A stretch of 64,000 nucleotides of DNA from Perilla frutescens (GCA_026008535.1 BRKX01000014.1:54423006-54487005), one strand, 5' to 3'; shown: positions 1-12,745, counted from the stretch's first letter. Numbers and translations are program-made. Notes: generated from the letters alone by a model not told the origin.

Positions 1-118
1 GTCCTAAATTGAGAATTTTCATCTTTCGGGTCCTGAATCGATAGATTAACCATCTTTCAGGTCCTGAATTGATAATTCTCCTTAAAAGAAATAAGGGCAA
101 AATGTTAATATAGTCGAG
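1..118. repeat. Fragment of dispersed 'family B' inverted-repeat element
   Basis: The sequence repeats a degenerate phrase (gtcctgaattgataattctc and variants) about three times. The same phrase recurs, in both orientations and around an AT-rich spacer, at about 5575-5880, 32700-33000 and 49697-50478. I call this repeat family B. Only one arm is present here because the window begins inside it. No coding content is visible. Confidence 0.45.
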
Positions 119-883
119 TGGTTTTTCAAAAAAAATACAAAAAAACTCATCTTTGATAAAAAAAAATGAGAAAAAAGAAGAAAAATCCCTCAAGAAAACA
201 TATCGTCTTTAAGAAAACAGACCTTCTTGTTTGAGTAGATTAGTAATCGTGTAATTACTGTTACAACTCTATAATCCTTTTTTTTACGATTTAGCTATAT
301 TAAATAACATTATATGATAAAACTTAATTTTGAAGAATGCAATAATTTAATATGATGACAAAAATTCCAGATCATTGGAACAAAATCATCATTATTATGA
401 AAATATTAAATCATGAAATTAAAGGTTAGTGTACGGAATTTATACTCTCTCTCTCTCTCTCTCTCATTTCACGGAAAAAGAGAATATACATATATAAAGA
501 CATTTTCTGGACGGTGACTGCAACACGTATGATTCCAATTACCATTCACCCACGTTTTATATAGATAACTCTTTTTTTGGTGAACTCGTCACATATATTT
601 GATGAAATTACAAATCTAAAATTGAATAAAGTTAACTTATAAAGTAAACTAAAAGACATAAATATAATTCGATAAATATTGAAGAAGAAAACGAAATTTG
701 GGACCATCAAATTAAACTCTCACGTGAATTAATTAGGCACGGCACAAAGGAAAATAGCTATATATGCGTGTATAATTTAGCAATTGAGAGCAACTCGATC
801 CATCGCAATTTCTTCAAGATTTTCTTCTCTCAAATTGACAATACATCTGGACGGATATAAGCTAGATCCATTGACTTGTGTCG
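119..883. other. Intergenic, nothing recognised
   Basis: AT-rich sequence with a short (CT)n run near 447-465. No open frame resembling a protein, no RNA gene and no clear transposon ends were seen. Confidence 0.5.
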
Positions 884-912
884 AGGGATGTAAATGAGTC
901 GAGTCGAATCCG

Positions 913-950
<38 letters not shown>

Positions 951-1215
951 CAAATTTGTTTGAAATGATATCGAGCTTTAAAATTTATGTTTGAGCTTGT
1001 TTGATAACCTATCGAGTCGAGCTCAAACGAATTTTAATCGAGCCGAACACGAGTCGAGCTCGAATAGTTTGATATTTTTACACATGTTTGCTCAATTTTT
1101 ATTTATCGAGCCCGAGTTCAAGCCAAACTTTAAATCCTATCAATCATAAAATTATATTCAAACTTGTTTGATATGCTTATCGAATATCGAGCTGTTTGAT
1201 TTGATTTCCAGCCCT
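884..1215. mobile_element. hAT-like non-autonomous element rich in TCGAGC motifs
   Basis: The left end reads agggatgtaaatgagtcgag. The reverse complement of the right end reads agggctggaaatc, giving similar short terminal inverted repeats. The interior has many subterminal copies of TCGAGC/GCTCGA. Short TIRs with dense subterminal motifs are typical of non-autonomous hAT elements, but no convincing 8-bp target duplication was found. An (AT)n run lies at about 919-947. Confidence 0.4.
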
Positions 1216-2036
1216 AAGGAATTGGTTTCAACATATATAAAATTTGTATTTAATTTGTTTCTAGAGAGAGAGAGAGTCATCTCATATTAATTAGGTTATG
1301 TCATGTAGACTATATTATATAGATATATATTAGTAATATTTAAATGATAAGGTCGTCACTCAAGCAACTAAGTCACCCTAGAAAGTTGTTTCAAGTTACT
1401 TTTAATTTAGAGGACTATTGAAACTAAATTTCGAGCTTCTCTTACAAATATTGTAGCATTGCTCGTCGGCAAAGACGTAGTATAAAAAAAAATTCAGTTG
1501 GGGGGCGAGTGCCCCCGCCTCTCCTCTAGATCCGCCACTTGATGCAGTCATGCAAAATTTCGGATTACCACGTACATAATGCTTGTATTGAATTATCGAT
1601 TTCAACAATTAATTAATTTCTCACTTAGCGAAATTGAAAAATAAATTTTGAAAAACTAAAATATTCCTCATTATATATTTCAAACGTGGATTAATCTTAT
1701 ACCATTTAATTTATATAAAATTAAATATCTTCACCAATATTTTTTTTATTAAAGTGATACATTGATTCACTTTATTAAACCAATTTCCAATAGAGGGTCA
1801 CCCTCCATAAGTTATTCTTTCTTTCTTTCTTTATTTTTTCTTTTTTTGATGAATCTCTTTAAATCGTGTTTGGACGAGGGTCCCCAATTAAAGATTTGCA
1901 TGGTTTTTAATTGATTCGTATTTTTAGACCATTATTAATTATACAAGAGCTAGATTTCATAACTTTTCTCTATCCCTAATTTTATAGGATATTAGGATGT
2001 TATGGGGCAAAAATTTTACACGAGAAAATATTAAGG
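1216..2036. other. Intergenic with a GGATC-type repeat fragment
   Basis: There is no gene. At about 1430-1545 there is a GC-richer stretch ending in 'agatccgccact'. On the opposite strand it reads as a 'tggcggatctag...ggggg' repeat end. A related piece with 'ctggatccgccattgtga' is at 33972-34085. The rest is AT-rich. Confidence 0.35.
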
Positions 2037-2435
2037 TCGGAAAATCATCGGATGAAATCCTCTGCTACACTTTGTGCAATACTTGAAGCTACATAATTCA
2101 ATTTATTAATTTTTTTTAATTTTTTAATTCAATTTCAATTTATTATGTTTTAGTTTAATTTTACACTTATTATTTAGGGTTCATCCTACCAAATTAGGGC
2201 ATATAATTAATTTTTTAATATTAAATTTCATTTTCTAATTAATAATTGATTATTTCATAAAAAAAATTATATACCGTAATTGGGTAGGATGAACCCTAAT
2301 TAATAATTATAAAATTAAACTAAAACATAATAAATTGAAATTGAATTAAAAATTCGAAGAAAAATTAATAAATTGAATTGTGTAGTACCAAGTGTTGCAC
2401 AAAGTGTAGCAGAAGATTTCATTCGGAAAATCATC
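2037..2435. mobile_element. Palindromic MITE, family A, intact copy with 13-bp target duplication
   Basis: The element occupies about 2050-2422 and is almost one long hairpin. The left arm begins atgaaatcctctgctacac. The right arm, reverse-complemented, begins atgaaatcttctgctacac. The arms share the landmarks 'agggttcatcctacc' and its complement. The 13-mer tcggaaaatcatc flanks it directly at 2037-2049 and 2423-2435, which looks like a target-site duplication. Related copies are at 23482-23806, 31564-31967 and 32206-32578. No coding capacity. Confidence 0.7.
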
Positions 2436-2570
2436 AATTGTAGATTGTCACTTGCTATATATATGTCTATATATATAGAAAGAGAGAGCTATATAGTAAT
2501 TAAACTATCTGTTTTTTATTTTGATGAAAATTAAACTATCTATTAATTGAGAAGTTTCATCAATGAAATC

Positions 2571-3054
2571 TAGGGTTGTAAAAGAATTGAATCGAGCTGC
2601 TCGTAAAGGAATATTTACGCTCGAACTTGATTCAAGCCTTTTTTTCCTTATTCAAGTTTAACTCGACAAATATTTATCATGTTCGAATTTGACTCGAGCC
2701 CGACTCATGAAATGCTAGAAAGTTTACTAATCGAGCTCGAATTCAAATGCTCGAAAAAAGGCTCGTTTAATTTACATATTCGAGCTCGAGCTCGAAAAAA
2801 AAAGCTTATTTAATTTACCTGTTTGGAATATTTATAACGTATATTAACATGTTCGATTAAGTTCGAGCTCGAACATATTCGTGAGCTGGCCGAGTCGAAT
2901 ACTGTTCTGTTCGAGCTCGGCTCGATAATTTTATCAAGCTCGATTCGAGGTTCAAGTCAGCTCATTTAGAAAATAAACAAATTTTGAATGAACTTTTTTC
3001 GAACCGAGCTTCGAATAGCTTACGAACGGCTCTGTTCATTTACATTATAGTCCC
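2571..3054. mobile_element. hAT-like non-autonomous element with TCGAGC subterminal repeats
   Basis: The left end (tagggttgtaaaagaattga, then atcgagctgctcg) and the reverse complement of the right end (tgtaaatgaacagagccgttcg) are imperfect inverted repeats. Inside are more than ten copies of GCTCGA/TCGAGC, many overlapping. It resembles the elements at 884-1215 and 46062-46500. Family assignment rests only on this architecture. Confidence 0.45.
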
Positions 3055-4265
3055 GCTGAAATCTAAGATGGAATGTAAATAATTATTATAATAGCAACAA
3101 TTTGCTGAGTCCAACTCATCAACATAAGATACTTTGGACCAGATTCTTAAATCTTGTGGATTTAAAGTAATGAAAATTGAGAGAAAATTTTGGAGAATAT
3201 AATAAAAGATAATTGAGAAAAAAAAAGAAAAAAAAAAAAAGAAATTGCATATTCCACACTTTTTTCTTTCCCATCGATTTTTGGACCCTTCCTATGTATG
3301 CCACGTCACTACTTTGTCGATTTATATCTTTTTCTTTTCCCTTTTTCTGTGAACTTTATATTTCACAGAATAAGAATAAATAATTCACTCTATTTTATCT
3401 TAAATAAAGGAACTTATTTCAACACATTTTCTATACATTTAAATCGGTATAAAACGAAAAAGAATAATATTTTTTATTTTATGTATTTTCGTCAGTCTCA
3501 AGATTGTGTCAAAGGTTCACAAAAAAATACGTCGAAGTAGAACCTACCAACTCTATAAATATGTATATAGAGTTGGATTTAGGTGAGAAAACATCTTGGT
3601 TCGGGAAATGAGAATGATGCTCATTTTATTGTATTTTACTGCTTAATTGTTATAATTTCATTGTTTAATTATGTTACTGCTTAATTACTGTAATTTCATT
3701 GCATATGTTAGACAAGTAATTATGCAATGAAATTATAACAAATAAACAATAAATTACAACAAAATAAGCATCATTCTCATTTCTCACACTAATAAATATT
3801 TCTTATCCGAATCAAAAAATATATATATATATATATATTAATTGTAAACTATATAAGATTATTATAATTTCTACAAATATATATAAGTTTCCACCAATTC
3901 TTTATTAGTACGAGACCTTTTAAAGAAAATTAAAAAAAATTCAATGAATTAGAAGGGTCCCTTTCTTCCCCTAAAAAAATTAATAAAAAAATAAAAATTG
4001 GAAGGGTCCCTTTCACGATAACTGGAAGAAGATTTATGCAAAAAGTTACTATATAATAATATATATAATTAATATTAAACAAAGCTACTTTATATTGACC
4101 TTTTGAATTAAATAGTTAAATAAAACTCAGATGGTTTATGTTTACGTAACACCTCAAATTTCATTATAGGTAATTTTTTAATTGAGAAGTGGAGCGAAAG
4201 ATCTCGAATTCAAAACCTACATTTTTTACACATGAATTTATATTTATATAACGAGTAGTGATTTT
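3055..4265. other. Intergenic with a small palindromic MITE at 3604-3787
   Basis: At 3604-3787 the left arm (gggaaatgagaatgatgctc) is matched by the reverse complement of the right arm (gagaaatgagaatgatgctt), with the inverted match continuing about 80 bp into the centre. A decayed relative is at about 33808-33930. The rest is AT-rich with (AT)n near 3818-3838. Short open frames at 3119-3540 have no recognisable protein character. Confidence 0.45.
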
Positions 4266-4680
4266 CAGCCAGATTCTGCCTAGCCAGAATTTTTTATTAT
4301 TTTTAATAATTAATTAATTTAATTAATAAAACATTAATTATTCAATAAATTTACATTGATGTCTTCCATAATAATTAGGTCTAATCCTCCAGTTAATTTC
4401 CGCTTCTAAAGTCTGCTAAAAAAAATCCGCTTCTAATGTCTGCTAAAAAAAAATCCGCTTCTAATGTCTGCTCAAAAACAAATCCGCTTCTAATGAATAT
4501 TACCGATCAAATATTTCCCAAAAAATCAGTAATATTATTTGGGACAATTACGATCACTAATTTCATAATAGAAGGACAATATAGTAAAAACATAACATTT
4601 AATAATTAACATAATTAATCTGTTAATAATACAATTTTATTAATTATTAAAAAATCAGATTCTGGCTAGCCAGAATTTGA
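4266..4680. mobile_element. TIR element with internal 29-bp minisatellite
   Basis: The left end (cagattctgcctagccagaa) and the reverse complement of the right end (aaattctggctagccagaat) are inverted repeats containing the palindromic core ctagccag. The centre, about 4400-4494, holds three and a half tandem copies of a unit beginning ccgcttctaatgtctgct followed by an A-run. No coding sequence. Confidence 0.5.
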
Positions 4681-4912
4681 CTTGCTAGCATTATTGTTAT
4701 ATAACACCTAAAAACTCCATCAACAATATTAGTTGTTAGCTATCTATATACACCGTTTGTTCCAATTATACAGTCTATTTTAATGCGATTCGTAGGCATA
4801 TATCAATTTTGCTCCTTCGCATTAATTAAAATTATTAAAAAAAAATAAATTACTCAATTAAACCATGTGTGCTACTCTCATTCAATATGATTTAAAGCTC
4901 AACAATCTAATA

Positions 4913-5125
4913 CTCTCTCCGACCCGATTATACAGTCCCTATCACTATTTTTGGGTGTTTCAATTATATAATCTCATTACTATAAATAATATTATTTTTT
5001 TACAGTAATGTACAAATACACCCTTTTTAATTCTTGAAAATTAAAAAAACTAATCTCTTATTTTCATAAATATTTTTAATCTATTTGCGAGTAGAAAATA
5101 GACTATATAATCGGGACGGAGGGAG
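4913..5125. mobile_element. Stowaway (Tc1/mariner-type) MITE
   Basis: The left end is ctctctccgacccgattata. The right end, reverse-complemented, is ctccctccgtcccgattata. TA dinucleotides flank it at 4911-4912 and 5126-5127. The CTCCCTCCGT terminus and TA target are hallmarks of Stowaway elements. Length is 213 bp, without coding sequence. A degraded relative lies just upstream near 4755-4830. Confidence 0.75.
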
Positions 5126-6190
5126 TATATTAAATTAATTAATTTCATTTTCGAGATCGTATAAAAACATATATCTATAAATAATCAAGGAAAATAATAT
5201 CAAATATAACAATAAAATATATTTATTAAAAAAAAAGGCACATATAAAAACACTTGCAAAGTAAGGACAAAATATTGAGAGATGAAGAGAAAATTGACAC
5301 GTCATCACAGCGTTGACGTGGCATTCATGCAATATCCACTTCTCTACCACGCGTTTTGGACACACATTGATTTGTCCACCTCATATTTTATATACACCAA
5401 ATGTTTTTTTTCAAATCTCAATTTTTTTTATTCACACCCGATCTGTGATATTGAGGATATTCGAACCCGTAGTATTTAGTCAAATCCCAATTTAATATTA
5501 CGAGAGAAGCCCGTCGTCGCTATTTAGGGTGTGTTCATCTAGTTAATTTTTTAGATAATAATTTTTTTTAAAAATTGTCAATTCAGGATATGAAATATGG
5601 ATAATCTGTCAATACACGATTCGAGAGATGAAAATTATCAATTCAGAATCTGAAAGATGAAAATTATCGATCTAGAACCTCAAAAATCACGTTTTTACGA
5701 TTTCTTTACTATATTTATCAGATAATTAATAAAAGAATTTTTGTTGAAAATCAATATAAAAATAATAAAAATAAAAAATTATGATACTTGGGGTCTCAAA
5801 TTGATAATTTTCATATTTCAAGTCATGAATTAACAATTTCTCATATTTCAGTTTCTGAATTAACAGTTATCTTAATTTAAATAATTATACATACTGAATA
5901 CATTTTAATTAAATATTAATAAAATTCGAACTAATAAATTATAATATTTGATTTTAAATTCACCTACTTAACGACTAGACTCTAGAACACTCGTATCGTA
6001 GAGATCGTGCCATAAATATCTTTTAAATTGCCATTTTGTGCGAATTTTCATATATTCTAAAACATTAAATCTCAACAAATATTTATAAAAATTTGAAATA
6101 TAAATTTTATATTATATTTAAAAAATAAATTTGAAATCGAAGATCTCGAATAAAATTCCACCAATATCTTATAAATCGAGCATACGAAAA
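5126..6190. other. Intergenic; family B repeat at about 5575-5880
   Basis: 5575-5880 contains the family B phrase (gatgaaaattatcaattcag and variants) on the left and its inverted form on the right, around an AT-rich spacer. The remaining DNA up to the lipase promoter shows nothing else. Overlapping open frames at 5135-5495 lack protein-family features. Confidence 0.45.
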
Positions 6191-6196
6191 CGCACC

Positions 6197-6204
6197 TATA
6201 AATA
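6197..6204 (+). promoter_or_regulatory. Probable TATA box of the lipase gene
   Basis: TATAAATA sits 158 bp upstream of the chosen ATG at 6362. It would give a 5' leader of roughly 130 nt if transcription starts about 30 bp downstream. This is judged from consensus and spacing only. Confidence 0.5.
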
Positions 6205-6361
6205 AGGGTATAATAGAAGTTCGGGAAAATTCAAATATCGCGGTTTACGTTATTATCAAAAACACTCACAAAAACACGCAAATTTACACAAAATCAGTTC
6301 AACAATTTGCTCAAATTCGATTCGAGATTCATTAAGGTTTCTTGTAGATTTGGTTTTCGCA

Positions 6362-9108
6362 ATGGATGCTTTGTGTTTGAAGGCAGGGATGCACGGAATC
6401 ACGGCGCCGCCGATCGACGCCGCCGGCAACGTGGATCTCCGGCTGACTGCGGCGGCGGCGGAGAAGCCGTCTCCGTCGGCGGCTCCGCCGAGGAATTTCC
6501 CTTGGGGGTTCACTTTCCGGCGGCCGCTCAGATCATTGTGGCCGGGGAGCAAAATCCGGCTGGAGCCGGCTATTGCAGTGGACGACGCTGTTTTGGTGGA
6601 AAAGGATGAGATTGTGGAGAGTGGGGAAGAAAGGGGGAATCGGAATTGGGTTTCTAAGGTTCTGCGTTTCGATTCGTTTCGAAAAGGTGAGGATTGTGTT
6701 GAGGAGAAGGAGAATTGCTCTGTGGAGAATGAGGAGTGTGATTTTTGTGTGATTGACGACGACGACGAGATTGAATTTGATAGGGAATCGTTTTCGAAGC
6801 TGCTTCGGAAAGTGCCTCTGGAAGAATCGAGATTGTATGCTCAATTATCTTATTTGGGGAGCTTGGCTTACTGCATACCGCAAATCAAGGTAAAGAATTT
6901 CTTCGATTTTTTGTGAATTTGAATTTGGTTTATTTGCTTGCAGCTAGGTAGTTTTCAGTTTTGCAAATTTGTATGTTGTTTGGATTGTGATTCTAGCTCG
7001 TATAATGTTGTGGATTTTATGAATTGCTATCAATCTTGAAAAATTTGGAGATTTGAGTGGGATTTTGATATATTTTTGCTACCTTCGTTTATGAAATGAT
7101 GCTATAGCCTGGGAATCTTCTGAGATATCATGGATTGAAGTTGGTGACTTCATCTCTAGAGAAGAAAGAGTTGGCGTTGAAGGTTGAGAGAGAAAAGGGG
7201 GGATCAGCAGAAGAACTACAAAAAGAAGCAAATGGAGATGAGATGAATGAAATCGGAGAAGTCGAAAATGTTGAGGCCGAGGGTGAAGGAAATCACATTT
7301 CATCTACTGCTTATCAGATTGCTGCTTCTGCTGCTGCCTATTTTCATTCTCATACAAAGATCATTCTCAGCTTCAAATCCTCCAAATCGAAGCAGGATGA
7401 TAATCGGGTAGAAGATATGAGCGGAGGCAATGCCATTGTCGATATGATGAATCATGATGTGGCCTCATTGATGGCAACTACTGATTCAGTGACTGCAGTT
7501 GTTGCTGCGGAGGAGGAAGTGAAGCAGGCTGTTGCAGATGATCTCAACTCAACTCTCTCATCCCCGTGTGAGTGGTTCATTTGCGATGATGATCAGAATG
7601 CAACGAGGTTCTTCGTTATACAGGTGGAGCAACTAAAGCTTCGTTTATTAGTAGTTATGCCTATTCAAGATTTCGTTCATTTGTTCATCACAAAATCTGA
7701 TTTGTACATACAAACCAATATATTTGCATCACATGTCCTACATTTGGTTTGATGTATATTTAAGTTGCTGAATTCTAAAAAAAAATCCTTTTCTTTCAGG
7801 GATCTGAGTCACTGGCTTCATGGAAGGCCAATCTACTTTTCGAGCCTATTCAGTTTGAGGTGATTCTCTATATATCATGTCTTTGAATCTCGTGATCAAA
7901 TTTTCTTGGATTATTTTAGGATTTTTAACTATTTGATGCATTAGAGAAATCCTTGTTGGTGTTTTGATGATGTAAATCTAGCTACATGATGAAGGCATTT
8001 GACCTCTCTTCTCTTCGTTTAGGGACTCGATGTTCTTGTGCACAGAGGCATCTACGAGGCTGCAAAAGGGATTTACGAGCATATGTTGCCTGAAATTCGT
8101 TCACACCTTGAGACTCACGGGGATCGTGCTAAACTTCGTTTCACAGGGCATTCTCTTGGTGGGAGTTTATCAGTGCTAGTAAATCTCATGCTGCTGATAA
8201 GAGGAGGAGCGCCCCGTTCCTCATTGCTTCCGGTTATAACATACGGAGCACCATCGATCATGTGTGGAGGGGATCGTCTGCTTCACAACCTTGGATTGCC
8301 TCGGAACCATGTGAGGTCAATCACAATGCACCGAGACATTGTCCCTCGAGCATTCTCTTGTAACTATCCAAACCATGTTGCTGAATTTCTCAAGGCTGTG
8401 AATGGGAATTTTCGCAATCACCCCTGCCTTGATAAACAGGTAGTTAAAAACTGTGAATTTGACCTTCTACTTTTGCCACATTTTAGTTGATGTTCATTTG
8501 TTTATGCTCTATATCTATGTCAACAGAAGCTTCTCTACACTCCGATGGGCGAGCTGCTGATTCTCCAGCCAGACGACAAATTCTCTCCGAACCACGAGCT
8601 CCTTCCTCCGGGAAGTGGTCTGTATGTCTTGACATGCCCGGCATCAGACATATCCGAGGCAGAGAGGCAGATACGCGCTGCACAAGCCGTGTTCTTGAAC
8701 TCACCACACCCTCTCGAGATACTAGGTGACCGGAATGCATATGGTTCGGATGGCTCGATTCAGAGAGACCACGACATGCTCTCCTATCTGAAGTCCGTGA
8801 GAGATGTTATTCGTCAAGATCTCAACCGCATTAGGAAGGCCAGGAGAGAGCAGCGTCGGAAAGTTTGGTGGCCGCTGGTGGCGCCTAGCGGTGTCAATGC
8901 CGGTGTCATTGTGAGCAGGCCGGTTGGATCGGGTAGCACGTTCGGGCAAGGGCAGTTAAATTTCTCCGGCATGGTTCGGACGGGTCGAGAGTCGTTGAAA
9001 CGGTTCAGCACGTTGGTTGCATCACAACATATGCATTTGCTGGTGGTGCTTATGTTCCCTGCTAGATTGCTTTTGCTGGGAAATTGTGGCTCCATCAACA
9101 TTACTTGA
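6362..9108 (+). CDS. Chloroplast phospholipase A1 / class 3 lipase, PLIP2/PLIP3-like
   Basis: Five exons join in frame: 6362-6889, 7108-7623, 7800-7859, 8023-8439 and 8527-9108, giving 700 residues. All introns are GT-AG. The N-terminus (MDALCLKAGMHG) and the overall order match my memory of Arabidopsis PLIP3/PLIP2, as does the diagnostic stretch SRLYAQLSYLGSLAYCIPQI. The lipase nucleophile elbow GHSLGG puts the catalytic Ser at about residue 412. The probable catalytic Asp is in HRDIVPRAF, about residue 473. The His is not assigned with certainty. The first 60 or so residues are rich in Ala, Pro, Ser and Arg, as expected of a plastid transit peptide. In Arabidopsis these enzymes release acyl chains from thylakoid lipids and feed jasmonate synthesis in response to ABA; that role is transferred by family. 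The start is the first in-frame ATG; a longer open frame upstream begins with TTG only. PLIP2 versus PLIP3 cannot be decided by eye. Confidence 0.93.
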
Positions 9109-11465
9109 CTAAGAAGAAGCAATTGGTGATCCCTTTTGCAAGGAAATTCCTGCAAGTGGAATGTAACATGATTCTTTATTCATATCATATCATATATATA
9201 TATAATATGTATATGTATATATGTTATGAACATGCCTCAACTAGTTAGAGAAAACATGAAAACTTGTAGTTAAAATTCGTCAGACGGGTCAAGATTGAAT
9301 CCATATTCAATGATGTATATGTTTAATTTTATTTGGGGATAAATTACACTCCATGTTAGAGATTATTAAGGTTTCCACATAAATATATTAAAATATGATT
9401 AATTATACGTTATGTCCCAAGGTACTAATAGATTAATAAATTTATCTCAATAGTCAAATTTTCGACGACTAAAAACTGACGTGATTGCTAATCATTTTGT
9501 GAATAAGTGTGAATAAACTATTTCTCGTTTTGTGAATAAGTTTGAATAAACCCAAATAGTTGAAGAACAGTGAATGAGAGAGTACGAGGTTTTTATTCTC
9601 ACTTTCGCCGTTGAAATTTGATTCTCGGGGATGTAAGTTTACTAGTTTGAGACATACAATATAATTTATTTATTTTACTAGTGTTTAGATCCGAATTGTA
9701 TTATGTCTAACAAATTTTGACCCTTCAAACGTTCTAACACAATTTTTTTTAAGCGTGTCTGGTTTTATGAAGCCAATGTGACAACTTCACTTATCTTAAA
9801 TTAATGTTTCACGGTATAAAATAGAAGGCGAAATACGTCAATGTGATAAGGGTCATCACCTAAAATACACGAACAAGATACACGAACAAGGGCCAAGTCT
9901 ATTAGTACTTATTTGAATTCATAACTTTTCAATTATGTGGTCGTCGCTCCACGTGTGTGCATGTATGTATGTATATATGTATGTGTAGGGTGAGGGAAGG
10001 TTTGATGATTGAAGCAAATTGGTGCAAATGATGACAAACTCCAAAATGATTTTAATCCTTAATACCTATCCATCCAACAAGGCATGCAGACCAACACATG
10101 ACTCATCTATCAAACAAAATATCTTATTTTCAATATATATATATATATATAATGATTTTTTTCATTTCAATAATTATGTAAATTGGGGAATAACTATGAG
10201 GCTCTCTTTTGAATAAATGTTCTATTTTAGCCATCTATTATTTTCTCCAATTCTTCCATTCTATTTTCTTTATTGACGGTTCTATTGAGTTATTATGTAA
10301 TATTTTTTAACTTCTCATTTTAGTTTAGTACGTGTCATACATATAAGCCTTTTTGCTTTTGTTTTTTAGTGAAGGGTTTAATAATCCAAATGTACAATGG
10401 ATTAAATTATTAACTTTAGTCCAACGAGATTAGAGGCCCACAAGCCCAAAATATTAGAGTTCTAGAGATTAATAATAAGAGATTAAATTATTTTCGGTAA
10501 ATTACACTTTGATATATTTATACAGTAAAACTTCTTTAAATTAATAGGATTGAAATCATGAAATTTTATATAAGTTTATTATTTTATAGTGATATTAATT
10601 AATTCATATATTAATATTTATTAATTTAAAGAGTGCTTTCATAATTCAATGAAACTCAATTTTGATTACATCAAAAGTCGTATTTTACTAATTTATGTAT
10701 CATATTTATTAAATTAATATTAAAATAAATTCATTTCACATGTTATTAGTGAAATTTAATAAGTATGTTCATTGTTTCTTAATAATTTAATATTATTTAT
10801 TACGTGATAGTGATATATTACATTATATAAACAACATAACAAATTTGTTAAAATTATATTCAACAATGTCTTCTCATCTAAAAGGTCTCAAAATCAATAA
10901 TGGCAGATGGAATATATAAAAGATTATGTGAGCACAAATCATTCCACATGCACCAAATTTTTTTTACAGTTGTGCCTTGATGAAAAATTTCATTTGAAAA
11001 TTAATACGGTAGTACATTTGGAACCAGTTAATACCTAGTACTTTTAAGAAAAAAATACTAGAACCATATTTCACTAAAATAATTTAATATGCTTATAGTT
11101 TTAAAGAATTATTAATTTATGATATTGAATGAACCATATATTCATATATGAGCGTTTCAAAATTATATTATCTTATTACATTATCGATATCTATGATCAA
11201 ATTACTTTATCCCTTAAGAAATTAGGGTTGTGAATGATCTCCTAAATTATGGGGACAACTTGATTTTCTTCTGTGGTTCGTCTTTAAGAAACTTCTCAAC
11301 GATATTGCCTCCATACTTGCTCATAGATAGACACACTAAGTTTTTAGATAACTGTCTGATTATGTCCGTCGTAGTCTGACCTATTTTCAGTCCCAATATG
11401 TATTGCGCCACATAGTTACCGTAGGGATGTTATGAGAGGATGCTTGCATTGGAAGTGATCTTAGA
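9109..11465. other. 3' UTR, then gene-free AT-rich DNA
   Basis: The first 100-150 bases after the stop are probably the lipase 3' UTR. Beyond this I see (AT)n runs, a 'ggcccacaagccca' motif near 10435, and a degraded repeat beginning 'gtaaaacttctttaaattaa' near 10526. 11230-11465 may contain upstream copia sequence but I cannot read it. No gene or RNA was recognised. Confidence 0.45.
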
Positions 11466-11798
11466 AATGAGGTGGCATCGTGGCTCACCGATAGCATGTT
11501 CCACACATTATTGAAGAATACATCATCCATTTTTGTCAAGGGCGATTTCCACATAGTTATCAATTACCACATTCAGGATGTGCTTGTTATCTTCAATAGA
11601 GAAATTCTTCAAACAATACTGAATGACATGATGGTCGTTCATACTTTTCGTGAGAGACCTTTGCTCCACTATGGTCAGAAACTCAAGCAGTTTTTGCACT
11701 GATCTAGTTTCATGCGAATCAACAAAAATATTCTTGAATCTATCTTCATCACTGATCACCAAAAAAAAGCAATTGGGATCCCACATGCCTTCTCTACC

Positions 11799-12330
11799 AT
11801 GCGTTTATCCAACTCTACATGGCACCACCGTCTTGGGCATCCTTTAAATAAAATTCTCAAGTCATTAATCTCGTCTAGTCTCATTTCTGTTTCCTCTAGC
11901 AATCGTGTGTCTGCATCTTGTGATTCATGTTCCTGTAATAAAAATATGAAGCTACCTTTTAATGAATCTTCCTTTACAAGCAACATTGCTCCATTGCAAT
12001 TAATTTTTTCTGGTGTCTAGACTGCTCCCACGTATTTTGCCAATGATTATAAATACTACATTATTTTTGTGCATCATTTCACACGATATATATGGCTTTA
12101 CTCCATTCTAAATAAATTTAATGTTTCTCTTATATTTCCCACGTATAAAGCTCTTGTTGAAAACTTCTTTAAGTGAAAAATTCAGCAGCTTTACACTGAT
12201 AATGGGGATTAGTACATAGCTCTTAAATAATTTCTTGCCAATTCTGGCATCACCCACCTCACAACTCCTCCACATACACCTGAGCACAATGGTTTTGCAT
12301 AACGTCGTCATCGACACATTGTAGAAATTG
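11799..12330 (+). pseudogene. Copia GAG-pre-integrase and integrase core remnant
   Basis: After WHHRLGHP comes a stretch with the zinc-binding spacing C-x2-C (SCDSCSCNK). The core then follows with HHFTRYIWLY and a YTDNG motif carrying the second catalytic Asp. The PEHNG motif would hold the Glu. At least four stops interrupt it, including TAG within 12018-12020 and a stop just before the YTDNG stretch. Chromodomain or other C-terminal features are not visible. Confidence 0.8.
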
Positions 12331-12345
12331 GTCTCTCCTTACTCT

Positions 12346-12745
12346 TTATGTCTGGGCATGTCAAGTTTATCGATGACTCATTCCCTTATCCTTCCTTGCT
12401 CTATTCACCTGATTCTTCTTCCTCGTCGCCCCCTCCCAACATTAGGCCACTGCCGACACCACCTCTGACCAACGTCTCGGAACTTCACATGACGGAGTCC
12501 TCCCAATTTCCCCCATCTACTAATCATCATCCCATGGTCACTCAATCCAAGAATAATGTTGTCAAACCTTCTACCGAGTTCACTCTTACTTCTATTTTTT
12601 CATCCTCACATCTTATTGCTCATACTTCTGTTTCACGGGCTTTAAAGGATCCAATATAGCATAAGGCGATGTTAAAAGAGTTTGATGCTCTTGTTCAAAA
12701 TGGTTTGTTTAACTTGATCCATCTACCAATCGTTGTCTGATTGAT
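12346..12745 (+). pseudogene. Copia linker between integrase and reverse transcriptase
   Basis: A Ser/Pro-rich low-complexity frame (SSSSSPPPNIRPLPTPPL) spans about 12348-12659. This variable region normally separates integrase from RT in plant copia polyproteins. It is followed by MLKEFDALVQNGLFNLI, the usual start of the RT domain. The reading then breaks at the foreign insert starting near 12746. Confidence 0.6.

Noticed and set aside
10850..11470. Search for a 5' LTR matching the presumed 3' LTR at 14497-14640
   Set aside because: No direct repeat was found, so the copia element is described without LTR pairs.
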